Source: CAWKDC01 sp964383495 (GTDB taxonomy: Bacteria; Pseudomonadota; Gammaproteobacteria; JABCZS01). Taken from it: DNA of 64,000 bases. The notes below the pieces were generated by a model, which saw nothing but the letters and a program-made list of their open reading frames with translations, was not told the origin of the DNA and did not search any database. The stretch is taken from the NCBI GenBank assembly GCA_964383495.1, contig CAYLHG010000004.1:1-64000 (forward strand), written 5' to 3'. Both the position numbers and the translations under genes were made by a program. Shown here one piece after another: positions 34,658-43,870 of this stretch. Each line of letters opens with the position of its first letter. The first letter of the stretch is position 1.

Positions 34658-36631
34658 ATGCCGAAAGAAGATAGATACGGGCCATCATATCATGGTGAAG
34701 AGCAAGAGCTTCAGCCTCTTGCGGGTTCTGCTTGGAAGCCAGATACTCGCCTGTACATAAAATCAGATCAAGAAAAAGCAGGTAAAGAACTCTATGACAT
34801 CTTGGATGGGCGTCAATCAACATTAAACCCTGTACTTGATCGCTATCCCCCTTTTAATGCTAGCAATCAAATTAATCAGCCAAATATTGAAGCACTTTAT
34901 CATGTTCTTCACCGCACAGAAAACTGGATACATTATCAGCTTAACCCTAGCGCTCGAGCAAAAAAAATTAGTCAATTAAAAGAAGAAAAGACTCGGGCAG
35001 AAAATGAAAAAAACCGTTTAAATGAAACATCACTCAATGCCTGGAAATCCGCCGTGCGCGAGGCAGCAGAAAAGCTAAATGTTGATCTCGCTACCTTAAA
35101 AGACCCTCTTCCAGAGAATATACACAGCGCAGCAATCCAAAATGCAGCATTTCAAACAGCAAAGCAACAATTATCAGATGCAGAGAAAGAACTAGAAAAA
35201 CATACTGCAGAAGATTCCATGCTCAATCTATTAACTCGCGAAACAGATGAAAAAGCGGCGCTAGCCAATGAAAAGCGCATGAATTTATATAGAGGATTAT
35301 TTCGCTATTGGCATGAGAAAGGCTACACGCCTGAACAAATAACAGCGATCATTACTGAGATTCAAAAACAAGTTGATAGAAGATCAGAAGAAGCAGATGC
35401 GTTAAATATTGTTGATGCTATCAATCAAAATGTAGGAGCAAGGCTCAACACATACAACAAAGCTTACCAAACAGCGCAGCCATACACTAATCCGTTATAT
35501 TATCAAATTCCAGGTGCGGTGTTACTATTATTATCCATTTCGCTTATTATTACTGCGTTTGTTGCAGGACAATATAGCGCTTACATAGGTGTCTTTTTCG
35601 CCTTAGGGGTTGGCAGCATCGGTCTTCTCGTTTATGGAAGTGAAAATTCTGCAAAAACTGAATTCTGGGCACAAGTAAATGCTCAAGCGGAAACAACAGC
35701 TTTTCTTGCGAAAGATAAACAAGCCGTTACTAAAGAAAAAGAAAAACATCGTGGCGTAAAAGATTTTGTATGGGAAACCGCCCCGATCTGGATCTGTGGT
35801 TTAGCTTTTTTAATACTGATGGTGATAGATGCTGTCTTTTTAGGGCAAACATTAGGTACTGTAGGCGAGACGCTTCATCTTTCGTTATTTTCACCTGAAA
35901 ACCAATTTTTAAAACTGTTGGATTATGCATTATTGATGGCTATCCCCGCTGTTTTAATTGGTGGCGGGATAGGGGTGAGTCCTTTTAAAATCCAAGTAAA
36001 AGGTGTTTTTAAATATATCATCGAGAAAATCCATAACGCTCACCTCAGCAGGGGGTACAAAGTTCTTGAAGATTCCTTGAACTCTGTAAAAACTGCCTTT
36101 TTCATGGGCACAACACTGGTCTTCGCTTTAGGCTCTACTTGGGTTCCTCTGCTTGTTGGCTCTATTGCCTTTTTAGCGCTGGGTGTTGGCTTATACCAAA
36201 AATTTTATAATCACAAAGATACGTTCACTATGATGTCAATGCCCACAATGCCAGGAACAATGCCCAATCCCGCTGCTAACGATGCCATCAATGTGAACAA
36301 TATGATTATGTATTCCGCAGGCATACTAATAGGGTGCGCCGCTATTGCCACGGCTGCTTTTCTTTTGGCAAGCCCTCCCACCACCTTATTCTGCGTAGGC
36401 TTAATTGTGGCTGCTGCCATGTATGGTCCTTTAAAATCATTGATGAATGCGCATAAATTAGAAGATACTGACAAGCTGATCGTGAAGTCACGCGAAAAGG
36501 AAATGCAATCTATGCAGGGTACAGCCAGCTCTTCAAAACCCAACGGGCCACCTACAAGTTATCATCTTCAATATGGCAGTTCCTGCGCTGAAGATTCAGC
36601 CACCTCAGGTGGAGTAAAAAATAAAAAGTAG
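34658..36631 (+). CDS. Coiled-coil and multi-helix membrane protein, candidate effector
   Basis: 657 residues. The first 270 are soluble: an acidic N-terminus, then a Lys/Glu-rich coiled coil (about 95-210). Then come paired membrane helices: IPGAVLLLLSISLIITAFVA, YIGVFFALGVGSIGLLVYG, APIWICGLAFLILMVIDAVF, YALLMAIPAVLIGGGIGV, TTLVFALGSTWVPLLVGS and, after a Met/Pro-rich loop, IMYSAGILIGCAAIATAAF and a last one near 600. A Ser-rich polar tail follows. No family recognised. The design, a soluble arm plus helix pairs without signal peptide, resembles Legionellales effectors that insert into host organelle membranes. It is convergent with the patatin gene, four bases away. Confidence 0.65.
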   Translation: MPKEDRYGPSYHGEEQELQPLAGSAWKPDTRLYIKSDQEKAGKELYDILDGRQSTLNPVLDRYPPFNASNQINQPNIEALYHVLHRTENWIHYQLNPSARAKKISQLKEEKTRAENEKNRLNETSLNAWKSAVREAAEKLNVDLATLKDPLPENIHSAAIQNAAFQTAKQQLSDAEKELEKHTAEDSMLNLLTRETDEKAALANEKRMNLYRGLFRYWHEKGYTPEQITAIITEIQKQVDRRSEEADALNIVDAINQNVGARLNTYNKAYQTAQPYTNPLYYQIPGAVLLLLSISLIITAFVAGQYSAYIGVFFALGVGSIGLLVYGSENSAKTEFWAQVNAQAETTAFLAKDKQAVTKEKEKHRGVKDFVWETAPIWICGLAFLILMVIDAVFLGQTLGTVGETLHLSLFSPENQFLKLLDYALLMAIPAVLIGGGIGVSPFKIQVKGVFKYIIEKIHNAHLSRGYKVLEDSLNSVKTAFFMGTTLVFALGSTWVPLLVGSIAFLALGVGLYQKFYNHKDTFTMMSMPTMPGTMPNPAANDAINVNNMIMYSAGILIGCAAIATAAFLLASPPTTLFCVGLIVAAAMYGPLKSLMNAHKLEDTDKLIVKSREKEMQSMQGTASSSKPNGPPTSYHLQYGSSCAEDSATSGGVKNKK

Positions 36632-36635
36632 TTTT

Positions 36636-38441
36636 TTACTTAATCCCTAAACTTTCACGATTAATTCCCAGCTCTTTTATTAATTTACATCCCTGCTCAT
36701 ATCCCTTTTGAATAATTTGATTCCAATGCATTACATCCATCATGGAGTATTCTCTTACATCTAATTCAACAAAAAAATCACTCAACGGTTTTACTTGTTT
36801 TAAATGTTTTTGTGACGCCACAAATCCCACATTCACTAACAATTCAAACATGGAAGGCAAGTGCGTGTGCGGCTGCACACGAAAACGGTCCAAGAACATA
36901 TCTAGTCCAGAAACCCCCTTCCCTTTTGTATAATAATCTTCTTCTGACAATGCAGTGCTTACACAAGAAGCAATGATCTTTCCTCCCCCATTCCGTGCTC
37001 GCATGATGTCAACAGGTAAATTATTAAAGCTCGCGCCATCTACTATTACCTTATTATCATGAATAACAGGCGGGAAAATACCTGGCAAAGACATAGAAGC
37101 ACGGATACATTCCCATGCTGGTCCGCGGTCAAAAATTTTAATGTCTGCATCACTTACATTTGTAGCAGCGCAAAAAGTGGGCAACCATAAATCTTCTAAT
37201 GAAATCTGTGGAGGGAAAGCTGCGGTTAATAGATCATACAATTTTTCTCCACGCAAAAATGCAGCCATAGGAATGGTGTAATCCATTAATTTAGGCAATT
37301 TTGTATGCACCGCTTGTAGCATTGCATCACGCTCTTCTTTCGGCAAACGCAATGCCACACTCGCCGCTGCTAACGCACCAAAGCTACTCCCACCCGCCAT
37401 ATCAATGGGGATATTATTTTCTTCTAATGCTAAATAGAAACCGATATGTGCGGCACCTCGCAAACCTCCACCGCTAAAAACAACAGACACACTTTTTCCT
37501 ACAATAAAGCGCCCTACACGCTCATAATCATTTTCACTTTTAACATGAAATACTTTATCTGCATTTGTCAATGCTAATAATTTATCTGTGTACTGAGGTA
37601 AAATTGTATCAGTTGGATGTAATGTTAGCAGTATTTTTTGCGGCAAAATATGTTTTGCATGCGCGATATAATCAATGGAAGGAAAGGGTGAGACACAGCT
37701 TGGGGGCATAAGCATAAATAATTGATCACTTTGCCTGATACATTGCTCAGTCCAGGGATCGACCTCAGGGTTTGCCACATAAACCAGCAAATCATACTCA
37801 GCCTCACAGCGACCCAAATACGAAAGCGCAACAGCCTCTTTTTTACGGATCGCTTCTCTAACGTATACATCATCCTCACTGAGCAATAAACATTTTTTGT
37901 AAGGTGAGATTGCTTTTATCAAAGCCCGTGATACTGCTCTCGCATCAACATTCATCGCCCCAGGAAGTACAGCTATTGCTGTTACAGGGTTTGTTTTTTG
38001 TAGCGCATCCGGCAACAGGCGTTTAATCGTATCAGAAAGCATTTTTTCTGCAGACTCTGGGTAAGCTTGAAACCATTTGCGAAAAGTATTTTGCGTAATT
38101 TTAATAAGCGTAGAATCTCGTATTCCAATCACATCTGCGGCGCGAGGCATACCCGTAAGAAGGGCAAGCTCTCCTACGATCTCTCCCACCCCTACTTCTT
38201 CATCCACACCTGTTTTTTCTGAGCCATTATATAAATGAACACGTAACCGCCCCTGCACTAAGAGATACATGGCATGTTCAGATTCGCCGTGATGAATTAA
38301 ATATTCGCCGCTGGTTAAATGAACGAGTGACATTTCATTCGCTAATGTTTGAAGCGCGACAAAAGGGATATCTTTAAAAAGCGCATTTGTTTTTAAAAAA
38401 TCAATGATAATGGTGTTTTTCATCCAATTATTATAGTTCAT
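36636..38441 (-). CDS. Patatin-like phospholipase with cyclic-nucleotide-binding domain
   Basis: Residues about 15-140 form a cyclic-nucleotide-binding domain (LIHHGESEHAMYLLVQGRLRV, then GEIVGELALLTGMPRAADV with the phosphate-binding loop). Residues about 310-500 form a patatin lipase domain: the oxyanion loop FSGGGLRGAAHIG, the Ser elbow GGSSFG (GxSxG) and the Asp of VDGASFNN. So the Ser-Asp dyad is present. The layout is that of bacterial neuropathy-target-esterase/RssA-type proteins, which hydrolyse phospholipids, controlled by nucleotide binding. The middle (about 150-300) is a spacer with a PRK-like fold. Start: Met1 at 38441 or Met7. Confidence 0.92.
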   Translation of the reverse strand: MNYNNWMKNTIIIDFLKTNALFKDIPFVALQTLANEMSLVHLTSGEYLIHHGESEHAMYLLVQGRLRVHLYNGSEKTGVDEEVGVGEIVGELALLTGMPRAADVIGIRDSTLIKITQNTFRKWFQAYPESAEKMLSDTIKRLLPDALQKTNPVTAIAVLPGAMNVDARAVSRALIKAISPYKKCLLLSEDDVYVREAIRKKEAVALSYLGRCEAEYDLLVYVANPEVDPWTEQCIRQSDQLFMLMPPSCVSPFPSIDYIAHAKHILPQKILLTLHPTDTILPQYTDKLLALTNADKVFHVKSENDYERVGRFIVGKSVSVVFSGGGLRGAAHIGFYLALEENNIPIDMAGGSSFGALAAASVALRLPKEERDAMLQAVHTKLPKLMDYTIPMAAFLRGEKLYDLLTAAFPPQISLEDLWLPTFCAATNVSDADIKIFDRGPAWECIRASMSLPGIFPPVIHDNKVIVDGASFNNLPVDIMRARNGGGKIIASCVSTALSEEDYYTKGKGVSGLDMFLDRFRVQPHTHLPSMFELLVNVGFVASQKHLKQVKPLSDFFVELDVREYSMMDVMHWNQIIQKGYEQGCKLIKELGINRESLGIK

Positions 38442-38597
38442 AGGCCAGATTTACGCTGATAGTAAATAAAGTTAAATGAGCAGCCTCAGTTTAATAACCT
38501 ATTGTTTTTAAAGAAAATGCTTCTCTTCAAACGCAAAAAACCATTGACATCCTCTCCCCTTTTCAGGTATCATGGCTATGTAGTGGAGGACCCTCGT

Positions 38598-38954
38598 ATG
38601 TCTCATATTTTAATTCCTGCAGTGGCGGCATTATCTAATGCCTTGTTTTCTAAGCAAAATAGCCATCCTGGCTTGCGCCAACAAGTGATTGCCACCCAAA
38701 TTAAAAATCTTAGTAAAGAAATCAACGAGTTAGTTGCCCATTACGATGCATCCATTGAAGAGCTTAATAAAGCACGCAAAGCGTTGTCCCAGGCCCGTCA
38801 CACACAAGAAAAAATCGCTGGCTTAAAAGCACAGATAAGCACCCAAGAGCGGGAATTGCTTTCTTCTCATATTCCTTTAAAGATAACGAAGCTAAAAGCG
38901 ACGCTGAATAATTTAAATTACAAAATACTAGAGGAAGATGACGCTTCCTTTTAA
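38598..38954 (+). CDS. Small coiled-coil protein, unknown
   Basis: I chose the ATG at 38598 (MSHILIPAVAALSN), which has GGAGG eight bases upstream, over starts up to 96 bases earlier. The 118-residue product has a hydrophobic first 15 residues and then a coiled coil (QIKNLSKEINELVAHY, ALSQARHTQEKIAGLKAQ). No family recognised. A G+C hairpin follows at 38980. Confidence 0.55.
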   Translation: MSHILIPAVAALSNALFSKQNSHPGLRQQVIATQIKNLSKEINELVAHYDASIEELNKARKALSQARHTQEKIAGLKAQISTQERELLSSHIPLKITKLKATLNNLNYKILEEDDASF

Positions 38955-38979
38955 TAATCGTCGTACATTTAGGCGTAAT

Positions 38980-39000
38980 GGGGCGCGTAATATGTGCCCC
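38980..39000. terminator. Weak hairpin between convergent genes
   Basis: GGGGCGC and GTGCCCC pair (one G-T) around a seven-base loop in the gap between the coiled-coil gene and the convergent dps. A poor T-run follows, so termination is uncertain. Confidence 0.3.
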
Positions 39001-39042
39001 AGTCGCATGTCTTTAAATTGACGCCATTGTGCATAGGGAGCT

Positions 39043-39504
39043 CTACTCTATCATCGCCCTCAGCATCCAACTGGCCTTCTCATGAAATGCCATGCGCTGT
39101 ATAAATAAATCAGCCGTTACTTCGTCATTAGCATCATCAATCACCTCAAAAGTCTCACGCATTGCTCTAACGATTGTTTCATGGTCTTCGAGTAATTGTG
39201 CGACCATCCCCTCCGCAGAAGGCACTCCTTCAACTTCTTCAATTAAAGATAAGGATAAATATTGACTGAGACTTGCAGGAGCGTATTCTCCCAAAGCGCG
39301 AATACGCTCTGCAATTCCGTCAATGGCTTCTGCCAGTGCCTGATATTGCTCTTCAAATAAAATATGTAACGGCTGAAACATAGGTCCAGTCACATTCCAA
39401 TGAAAATTTTGAGTTTTCAAATACAGCACGTACGTATTTGCCAACAAATTCCCTAACGTTTTTGCCACGGCAGAACGGTCGTGATCAGACATTCCCATGT
39501 TCAT
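39043..39504 (-). CDS. dps: Dps-family ferritin-like protein
   Basis: A 12-mer mini-ferritin that oxidises Fe2+ and protects DNA in starvation. Ferroxidase residues are visible: KTQNFHWNVTGPMFQPLHILFEEQY (His31-type motif; the rest at DGIAERIRALG) and the His of FHEKASW near the end. The 153-residue length fits. AGGAG lies six bases upstream of the ATG at 39504, and this ATG lies inside the end of exbD (20-base overlap), so the two are translationally coupled, an uncommon pairing of dps with exbBD. Confidence 0.93.
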   Translation of the reverse strand: MNMGMSDHDRSAVAKTLGNLLANTYVLYLKTQNFHWNVTGPMFQPLHILFEEQYQALAEAIDGIAERIRALGEYAPASLSQYLSLSLIEEVEGVPSAEGMVAQLLEDHETIVRAMRETFEVIDDANDEVTADLFIQRMAFHEKASWMLRAMIE

Positions 39505-39922
39505 TTATCTCTCCTTCAACATTTCCTTGCAATTGAATACGCGTATAACCTAATTTTCCCGCTGCATCCATCGCGCGCATCACTTCTTGATATGGCGCAC
39601 GCGCATCGGCCGCAATCAAAACAATGGTGTCCTTATCAAAAGGTTGTATTTCAGTCAATGCATTCAACAAGGTATTGATATTATTTTGTGATAATGTCTG
39701 ATCATTCAATGTATATTGTCCTTGACGAGAAATATATACGTGAATAATATTACTTTCTTGGATAGCTTTTTGCGTATGCAAGGTTGGCAAGGTAATATCG
39801 AGCACTGCATCTTTTGTAAACGTTGTATTGGTCATGAAAAAAATAAGTAATAAAAAAACAATATCAATTAACGGTGTCATATTAAGAGACACAGGTTCTT
39901 TAAGAGGAGCATAAAATTTCAT
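39485..39922 (-). CDS. exbD: ExbD/TolR-family energy transducer component
   Basis: 145 residues with one N-terminal helix (LNMTPLIDIVFLLLIFFMTNTTF, containing the proton-linked Asp) and a periplasmic domain. In LNMTPLIDIVFLL the Asp is the family's conserved ion-carrying residue. With ExbB it uses the proton gradient to drive TonB or Tol-type partners. Its start overlaps exbB by four bases and its end overlaps dps by 20. It belongs to the comEC-exbB-exbD-dps run. Confidence 0.93.
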   Translation of the reverse strand: MKFYAPLKEPVSLNMTPLIDIVFLLLIFFMTNTTFTKDAVLDITLPTLHTQKAIQESNIIHVYISRQGQYTLNDQTLSQNNINTLLNALTEIQPFDKDTIVLIAADARAPYQEVMRAMDAAGKLGYTRIQLQGNVEGEINEHGNV

Positions 39923-40548
39923 GCTAAAGCCTCATGTAAATAAGGCACCGATTTAAAGCGGCGAATAGCCTCTAAAAATGCTGAAGATTCCCGCTCTAAA
40001 TCTATGGCAATCATAGCCAAATGACGCTCAAATGCGCGGTGCGCTGCCGTAGCAGGAATCGCTACACATAGCCCTGCAGCCGTCGTTAAAAGCGCATTCG
40101 CAATGCCACCCGACAATGCTTGCGGGTCCCCTGCTCCACTGTGCATCAATGCAGTAAATACAGCAATCATCCCAAATACTGTTCCCAATAAACCCAGCAA
40201 TGGCGTAATCATTGCAATTGTTGCTAATACTGAAAGATGTTTCTCAAGATCATGCATGGCATGGCGCCCGGCTTCTTGCATAGCATCCATAATAACGGGG
40301 ATCTCTTCAGACACGTGTGATAACCCTGCTGCAAAAATACTCCCTAATACAGAATGCTGAGATAATTTATCAAGGTTGGGTTTGGTGGGAGCGTTGAACA
40401 GAGCAACGGCTTTATTCAATAAACGAGGGGGCATTAATTTTATGCGCTTCAACGCTGAAAAACGCTCAAACACGATCGCTAAGGCCGCAATAGAACAGCC
40501 CAAAATGGGCCACATCATAAAGCCGCCAGAAAGAAAGATATCTAACAT
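39919..40548 (-). CDS. exbB: ExbB/TolQ/MotA-family proton channel
   Basis: 209 residues with three helices: MMWPILGCSIAALAIVFERF at the start, then LSVLATIAMITPLLGLLGTVFGMIAVFTAL and ALLTTAAGLCVAIPATAAHR, the conserved pair of the family. It forms the proton-conducting motor with ExbD. Start ATG at 40548 lies 7 bases inside the end of comEC; the overlap to exbD is four bases. So the three form one operon. Confidence 0.94.
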   Translation of the reverse strand: MLDIFLSGGFMMWPILGCSIAALAIVFERFSALKRIKLMPPRLLNKAVALFNAPTKPNLDKLSQHSVLGSIFAAGLSHVSEEIPVIMDAMQEAGRHAMHDLEKHLSVLATIAMITPLLGLLGTVFGMIAVFTALMHSGAGDPQALSGGIANALLTTAAGLCVAIPATAAHRAFERHLAMIAIDLERESSAFLEAIRRFKSVPYLHEALA

Positions 40549-42785
40549 TTTTTATCCCTATGGCAATAAATGCCAATTCCATCCCTGCCATTAAGTGTAA
40601 CACGGATGGCACCAACTTGCCCGGTATCTAGCTTTTTAATTTGCAGTCGCTCATAACGAGCCACAACACTGGGGTGAGGATGATGATAGCTGTTCAAAAA
40701 GCCTGCAGAAAAGATCGCATAATCTGGCTGCACTTTTTCCAATAATGCTTGGCTAGAGGAAGTTTTGCTCCCATGATGCGGTACTGATAATACATTTGCT
40801 TGTAACGGGACGTGAGTTTTAATTAAAGTTTCCTCACCCTTCTGCTCCAAATCTCCCAACAACAACACAGCATGATCGCCTGCAATAATTTTTAAAATAC
40901 AAGAACGATTATTTGATGATTTCCAATCTCCAGGCACGGGAAATTGTTGAAATATAACATCATCCCACCGCCATGTTTCCCGTGTATTGCATAGCGTTTG
41001 AGGATTTATAATATCAGGTAATTTCTCCCCCACCAACATACGACCTACTGAAAAGTGATTAAGCACACGCTCAACTCCACCGCGGTGATCTTTATCAGCA
41101 TGGCTAATCAATAACGTATCAATATGTCGAACGCCTGTATGTTTTAAAAAAGGAACCAGCGTAAAGTAAGCTGCATCAAAGTCCTCATATTGCGGACCTG
41201 TATCGTACACTAATACATGGTTTGCTGTTTGAACAACAACGCTCAAACCTTGGCCAACATCAAGCCAAGTGACCCACGCTTGCCCCACCGTTGGTTTTTC
41301 CGGAATGTCCAAAAAAGCAAACAATAAAAAATAAACACCCACCGCCCGAGCCCACAATCCTTTTGGCATACTCAACAATAAAATAGATAAAGATAATGAT
41401 ATGATTGCCATAGGGCTATTGATAGATTTCTCAAACCATATCGGAAAACCACTTAACCATTTTAAAAACCATACCAATGGGGCAGTAATAAAAACCGCAA
41501 CATCCAAACACCATCCAGCAAGCCGTTCTGAAAACAAAAATATAAAATCAAATAATAATAAAGCAGGAACCACTCCGAACCCAACCACGGGAACGGCTAT
41601 TATATTTGCAATAGGTGAAATCAAAGATCCTTGTTTCAGAAACAACAATGTCAGCGGCAGCGCTGACATCGATAACCGCCATTGTATTTTTATATTTTTC
41701 TTCCAGCTTGATTGCCCGCTTAAAGAATAGCCACATAACGCAATTAAGATCCCAACCATGCAACTTGATAACCAGAACCCAATGTCTTTCACAACATAAA
41801 TATTGATAAAAATCATCAAAGCCATTACCGTCAATAATAGCCGTATATTCGGTTGACGTTGGTTGCAACAGAATAATAATACACTGATCACAAACATCCA
41901 TCCTGCGCGCTGACTACTAACAGCGCTTCCTGTGACTAAAATATAAATTATCACAACGAACAAAGAAATAATCATGCTCATTTTTTTGGTTGAATCACAC
42001 CATTTTAATATAACAAATATTTTTGCCAATGGATTGACCAAAAATAAAACAAACAAACCCACCAATCCAACATGCAATCCTGAAATAGCTAACAAATGAG
42101 CTGTCCCTGTTTTTTGCAAAACACTCTTTATTGAATCAGTAAGTTTTTTCTCGCCAAGCGCTAATGCTAAAATTAATTCCACCTCTTCAATGTCTTTTAA
42201 ATGATTTTTAATAAAATTTCTAACCTCCACTCGATATTGAAACAAATAATATCTCCACGTATGGTACTGTTCGCATTGAACTAATTTATTATCAACAATG
42301 TATCCTTGCGCAGTCACACCCCTTTCAAGCCAAACAAACTGTAAATCTCGCCCTCCGGGGTTGCTATATCCTTTGATTGGTTTTAATTTAGCCCTTAAAG
42401 AGCAACGTTCTCCAGGGGTGAAATGTTTATTGGCATGATAGTAAGTCATTTTTACTTTCTCAGGAAAAACATTAAAAGGTTTATCGATAATCTTAACGAT
42501 CACAGCTTGCGCATAGGGTTTATCATAGATGACAGATTCAATATCCACTTTCAAATCAATGGATTTTTTCCAAAAATTCACGGGTAATTGATAGGATTTA
42601 AATTTTTCCTCATTTACGCTCACATGAAGTAACGCAATTAAAACTCCCAGAAAAACAGGCGTTATCATTTTTGGATATATTGCTAATAAAAACAATAAAA
42701 TTGGAACAGCAAAAATCGCCCACAGCATCTCGTGCAAAATACAGGCAACCGTTGTGATAATAAAGCTTAATAAAAATGCAAACAT
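40542..42785 (-). CDS. comEC: ComEC/Rec2 DNA-uptake channel
   Basis: Inner-membrane channel that brings single-stranded DNA into the cytoplasm in natural transformation. Seen: N-terminal hydrophobic helices, a competence domain (ISGLHVGLVGLFVLFLVNPL and a long run of helices), and a C-terminal metallo-beta-lactamase domain with HADKDHRGG and VPHHGSKTS motifs. From the ATG at 42785 (MFAFLLSFIITTVA), which follows AAGAAG, it is 747 residues, normal. The frame also opens 75 bases earlier, but that part has no similarity. It heads the comEC-exbB-exbD-dps run. Confidence 0.94.
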   Translation of the reverse strand: MFAFLLSFIITTVACILHEMLWAIFAVPILLFLLAIYPKMITPVFLGVLIALLHVSVNEEKFKSYQLPVNFWKKSIDLKVDIESVIYDKPYAQAVIVKIIDKPFNVFPEKVKMTYYHANKHFTPGERCSLRAKLKPIKGYSNPGGRDLQFVWLERGVTAQGYIVDNKLVQCEQYHTWRYYLFQYRVEVRNFIKNHLKDIEEVELILALALGEKKLTDSIKSVLQKTGTAHLLAISGLHVGLVGLFVLFLVNPLAKIFVILKWCDSTKKMSMIISLFVVIIYILVTGSAVSSQRAGWMFVISVLLFCCNQRQPNIRLLLTVMALMIFINIYVVKDIGFWLSSCMVGILIALCGYSLSGQSSWKKNIKIQWRLSMSALPLTLLFLKQGSLISPIANIIAVPVVGFGVVPALLLFDFIFLFSERLAGWCLDVAVFITAPLVWFLKWLSGFPIWFEKSINSPMAIISLSLSILLLSMPKGLWARAVGVYFLLFAFLDIPEKPTVGQAWVTWLDVGQGLSVVVQTANHVLVYDTGPQYEDFDAAYFTLVPFLKHTGVRHIDTLLISHADKDHRGGVERVLNHFSVGRMLVGEKLPDIINPQTLCNTRETWRWDDVIFQQFPVPGDWKSSNNRSCILKIIAGDHAVLLLGDLEQKGEETLIKTHVPLQANVLSVPHHGSKTSSSQALLEKVQPDYAIFSAGFLNSYHHPHPSVVARYERLQIKKLDTGQVGAIRVTLNGRDGIGIYCHRDKKC

Positions 42786-42881
42786 ATTATTCTTCTTATT
42801 TATGAACTGCGGAAAAACGCAGAACTTGCGCAAATTGCACAGTTCTATGTTACCATGCATAATGCAATAAGGAAGTGCGCA

Positions 42882-43439
42882 GTGTTAAAAAAATTTGTTT
42901 TTTTAATAGGGATATCACTAACACAAATATCTGCCGCAAGTGTTTTATACATGGATGGGACCACTTTTACTGCAGGGTATTGGGGGGATAGTACAAATAG
43001 ACATGGTTTACGGATTGCAGGCCGTTGGGATTGGAATGTCGTTTGGCTACCAAAATCACCGATAACATTAACTGGGTATTGGGAAGGCGGATTTGGATAT
43101 TGGCGAGCAAATGCAACAAAGCCAAACCATAGTGATCACTTATTCATTACCTCCGCAAGCCCTATTCTCCAACTATGGGCAGGTTCTGTCGATTTAAAAC
43201 GCAATGCCTTCTTTTTTGAGCTAGGCATTGGGCCTTCTTATTTTTCTGATGATACCTTGGGGAACAAAGACTTTGGAGGCTTATGGCATTTCGAAGATAA
43301 ATTTGGTGCAGGCGTTAATATTGCTGGTGATCGTCCACTGCAAATGATTTATCGGTACTACCATTATTCTAATGCAGGCGTAATTGGACCAAACCAAGGG
43401 CTTGATCTACACACAATCGGACTGGTTTGGTTTTTTTAA
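42882..43439 (+). CDS. PagL-like lipid A 3-O-deacylase
   Basis: I choose a GTG start at 42882, since AAGGA lies eight bases upstream and it begins the signal peptide (LKKFVFLIGISLTQISA). An ATG at 42855 is in frame. The mature chain is an eight-stranded barrel. The catalytic stretch YHYSNAGVIGPNQGLDLH holds the His and Ser (H-x-S) of PagL; the third residue, Glu in PagL, is Asp here at the same spacing (14 after the His). PagL removes an acyl chain from lipid A and changes Toll-like-receptor-4 recognition. It is divergent from comEC. Confidence 0.85.
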   Translation: MLKKFVFLIGISLTQISAASVLYMDGTTFTAGYWGDSTNRHGLRIAGRWDWNVVWLPKSPITLTGYWEGGFGYWRANATKPNHSDHLFITSASPILQLWAGSVDLKRNAFFFELGIGPSYFSDDTLGNKDFGGLWHFEDKFGAGVNIAGDRPLQMIYRYYHYSNAGVIGPNQGLDLHTIGLVWFF

Positions 43440-43488
43440 ATCTCGGTATTAGCGACGGGACGAGCCGTATCATAGATAGTGGTCAGTA

Positions 43489-43851
43489 CTAACGTCTGCC
43501 TCCGCCGCTACTATGCACACTCCCGCCTATGAAACCGCCGCGGTAATTATGCTGCATTTCATTCTCTTCTCGCATTTCATTTGCTTCTTTTGCTTCATTT
43601 TGTTGTGCTTCGTAATTCTGCTTTGCTTGTTCTTCTTGGTGCTCACACCCACCTCCTGTACACGGATTATTATAATAATATACATCCTCATCTTCATATT
43701 CGTACCCTGGAACAAATATAGGATCCGTGATTACCTCTGGTTCATAAATCACTTCCGGCTGTTGATTGTTATTGGAATTATTATTATCTGCATGCCCAGG
43801 TAACACAACACCGCTTAATAACACACACACTAAAAATAGATAGCGGCTCAT
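43489..43851 (-). CDS. Secreted low-complexity protein, unknown
   Basis: The ATG at 43851 (MSRYLFLVCVLLSGVVLPGHA) has GGGAG six bases upstream and begins a clear signal peptide. The mature part has NNNSNNNQQP, acidic tracts (EYEDEDVYYY), a CTGGGC motif and an Arg/Gly/Ser-rich end (RGGFIGGSVHSSGGGRR). No family recognised. It starts 20 bases after lolD on the same strand and may be the tail of that operon. Confidence 0.6.
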   Translation of the reverse strand: MSRYLFLVCVLLSGVVLPGHADNNNSNNNQQPEVIYEPEVITDPIFVPGYEYEDEDVYYYNNPCTGGGCEHQEEQAKQNYEAQQNEAKEANEMREENEMQHNYRGGFIGGSVHSSGGGRR

Positions 43852-43870
43852 ATCAGCTCCCTTCGTTAAA

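Noticed and set aside
43513..43803. Plus-strand frame with strongly hydrophobic residues (Phe/Ile/Leu runs)
   Set aside because: Antisense of the Glu/Asn/Gln-rich secreted protein; hydrophobicity is a by-product of its codons.
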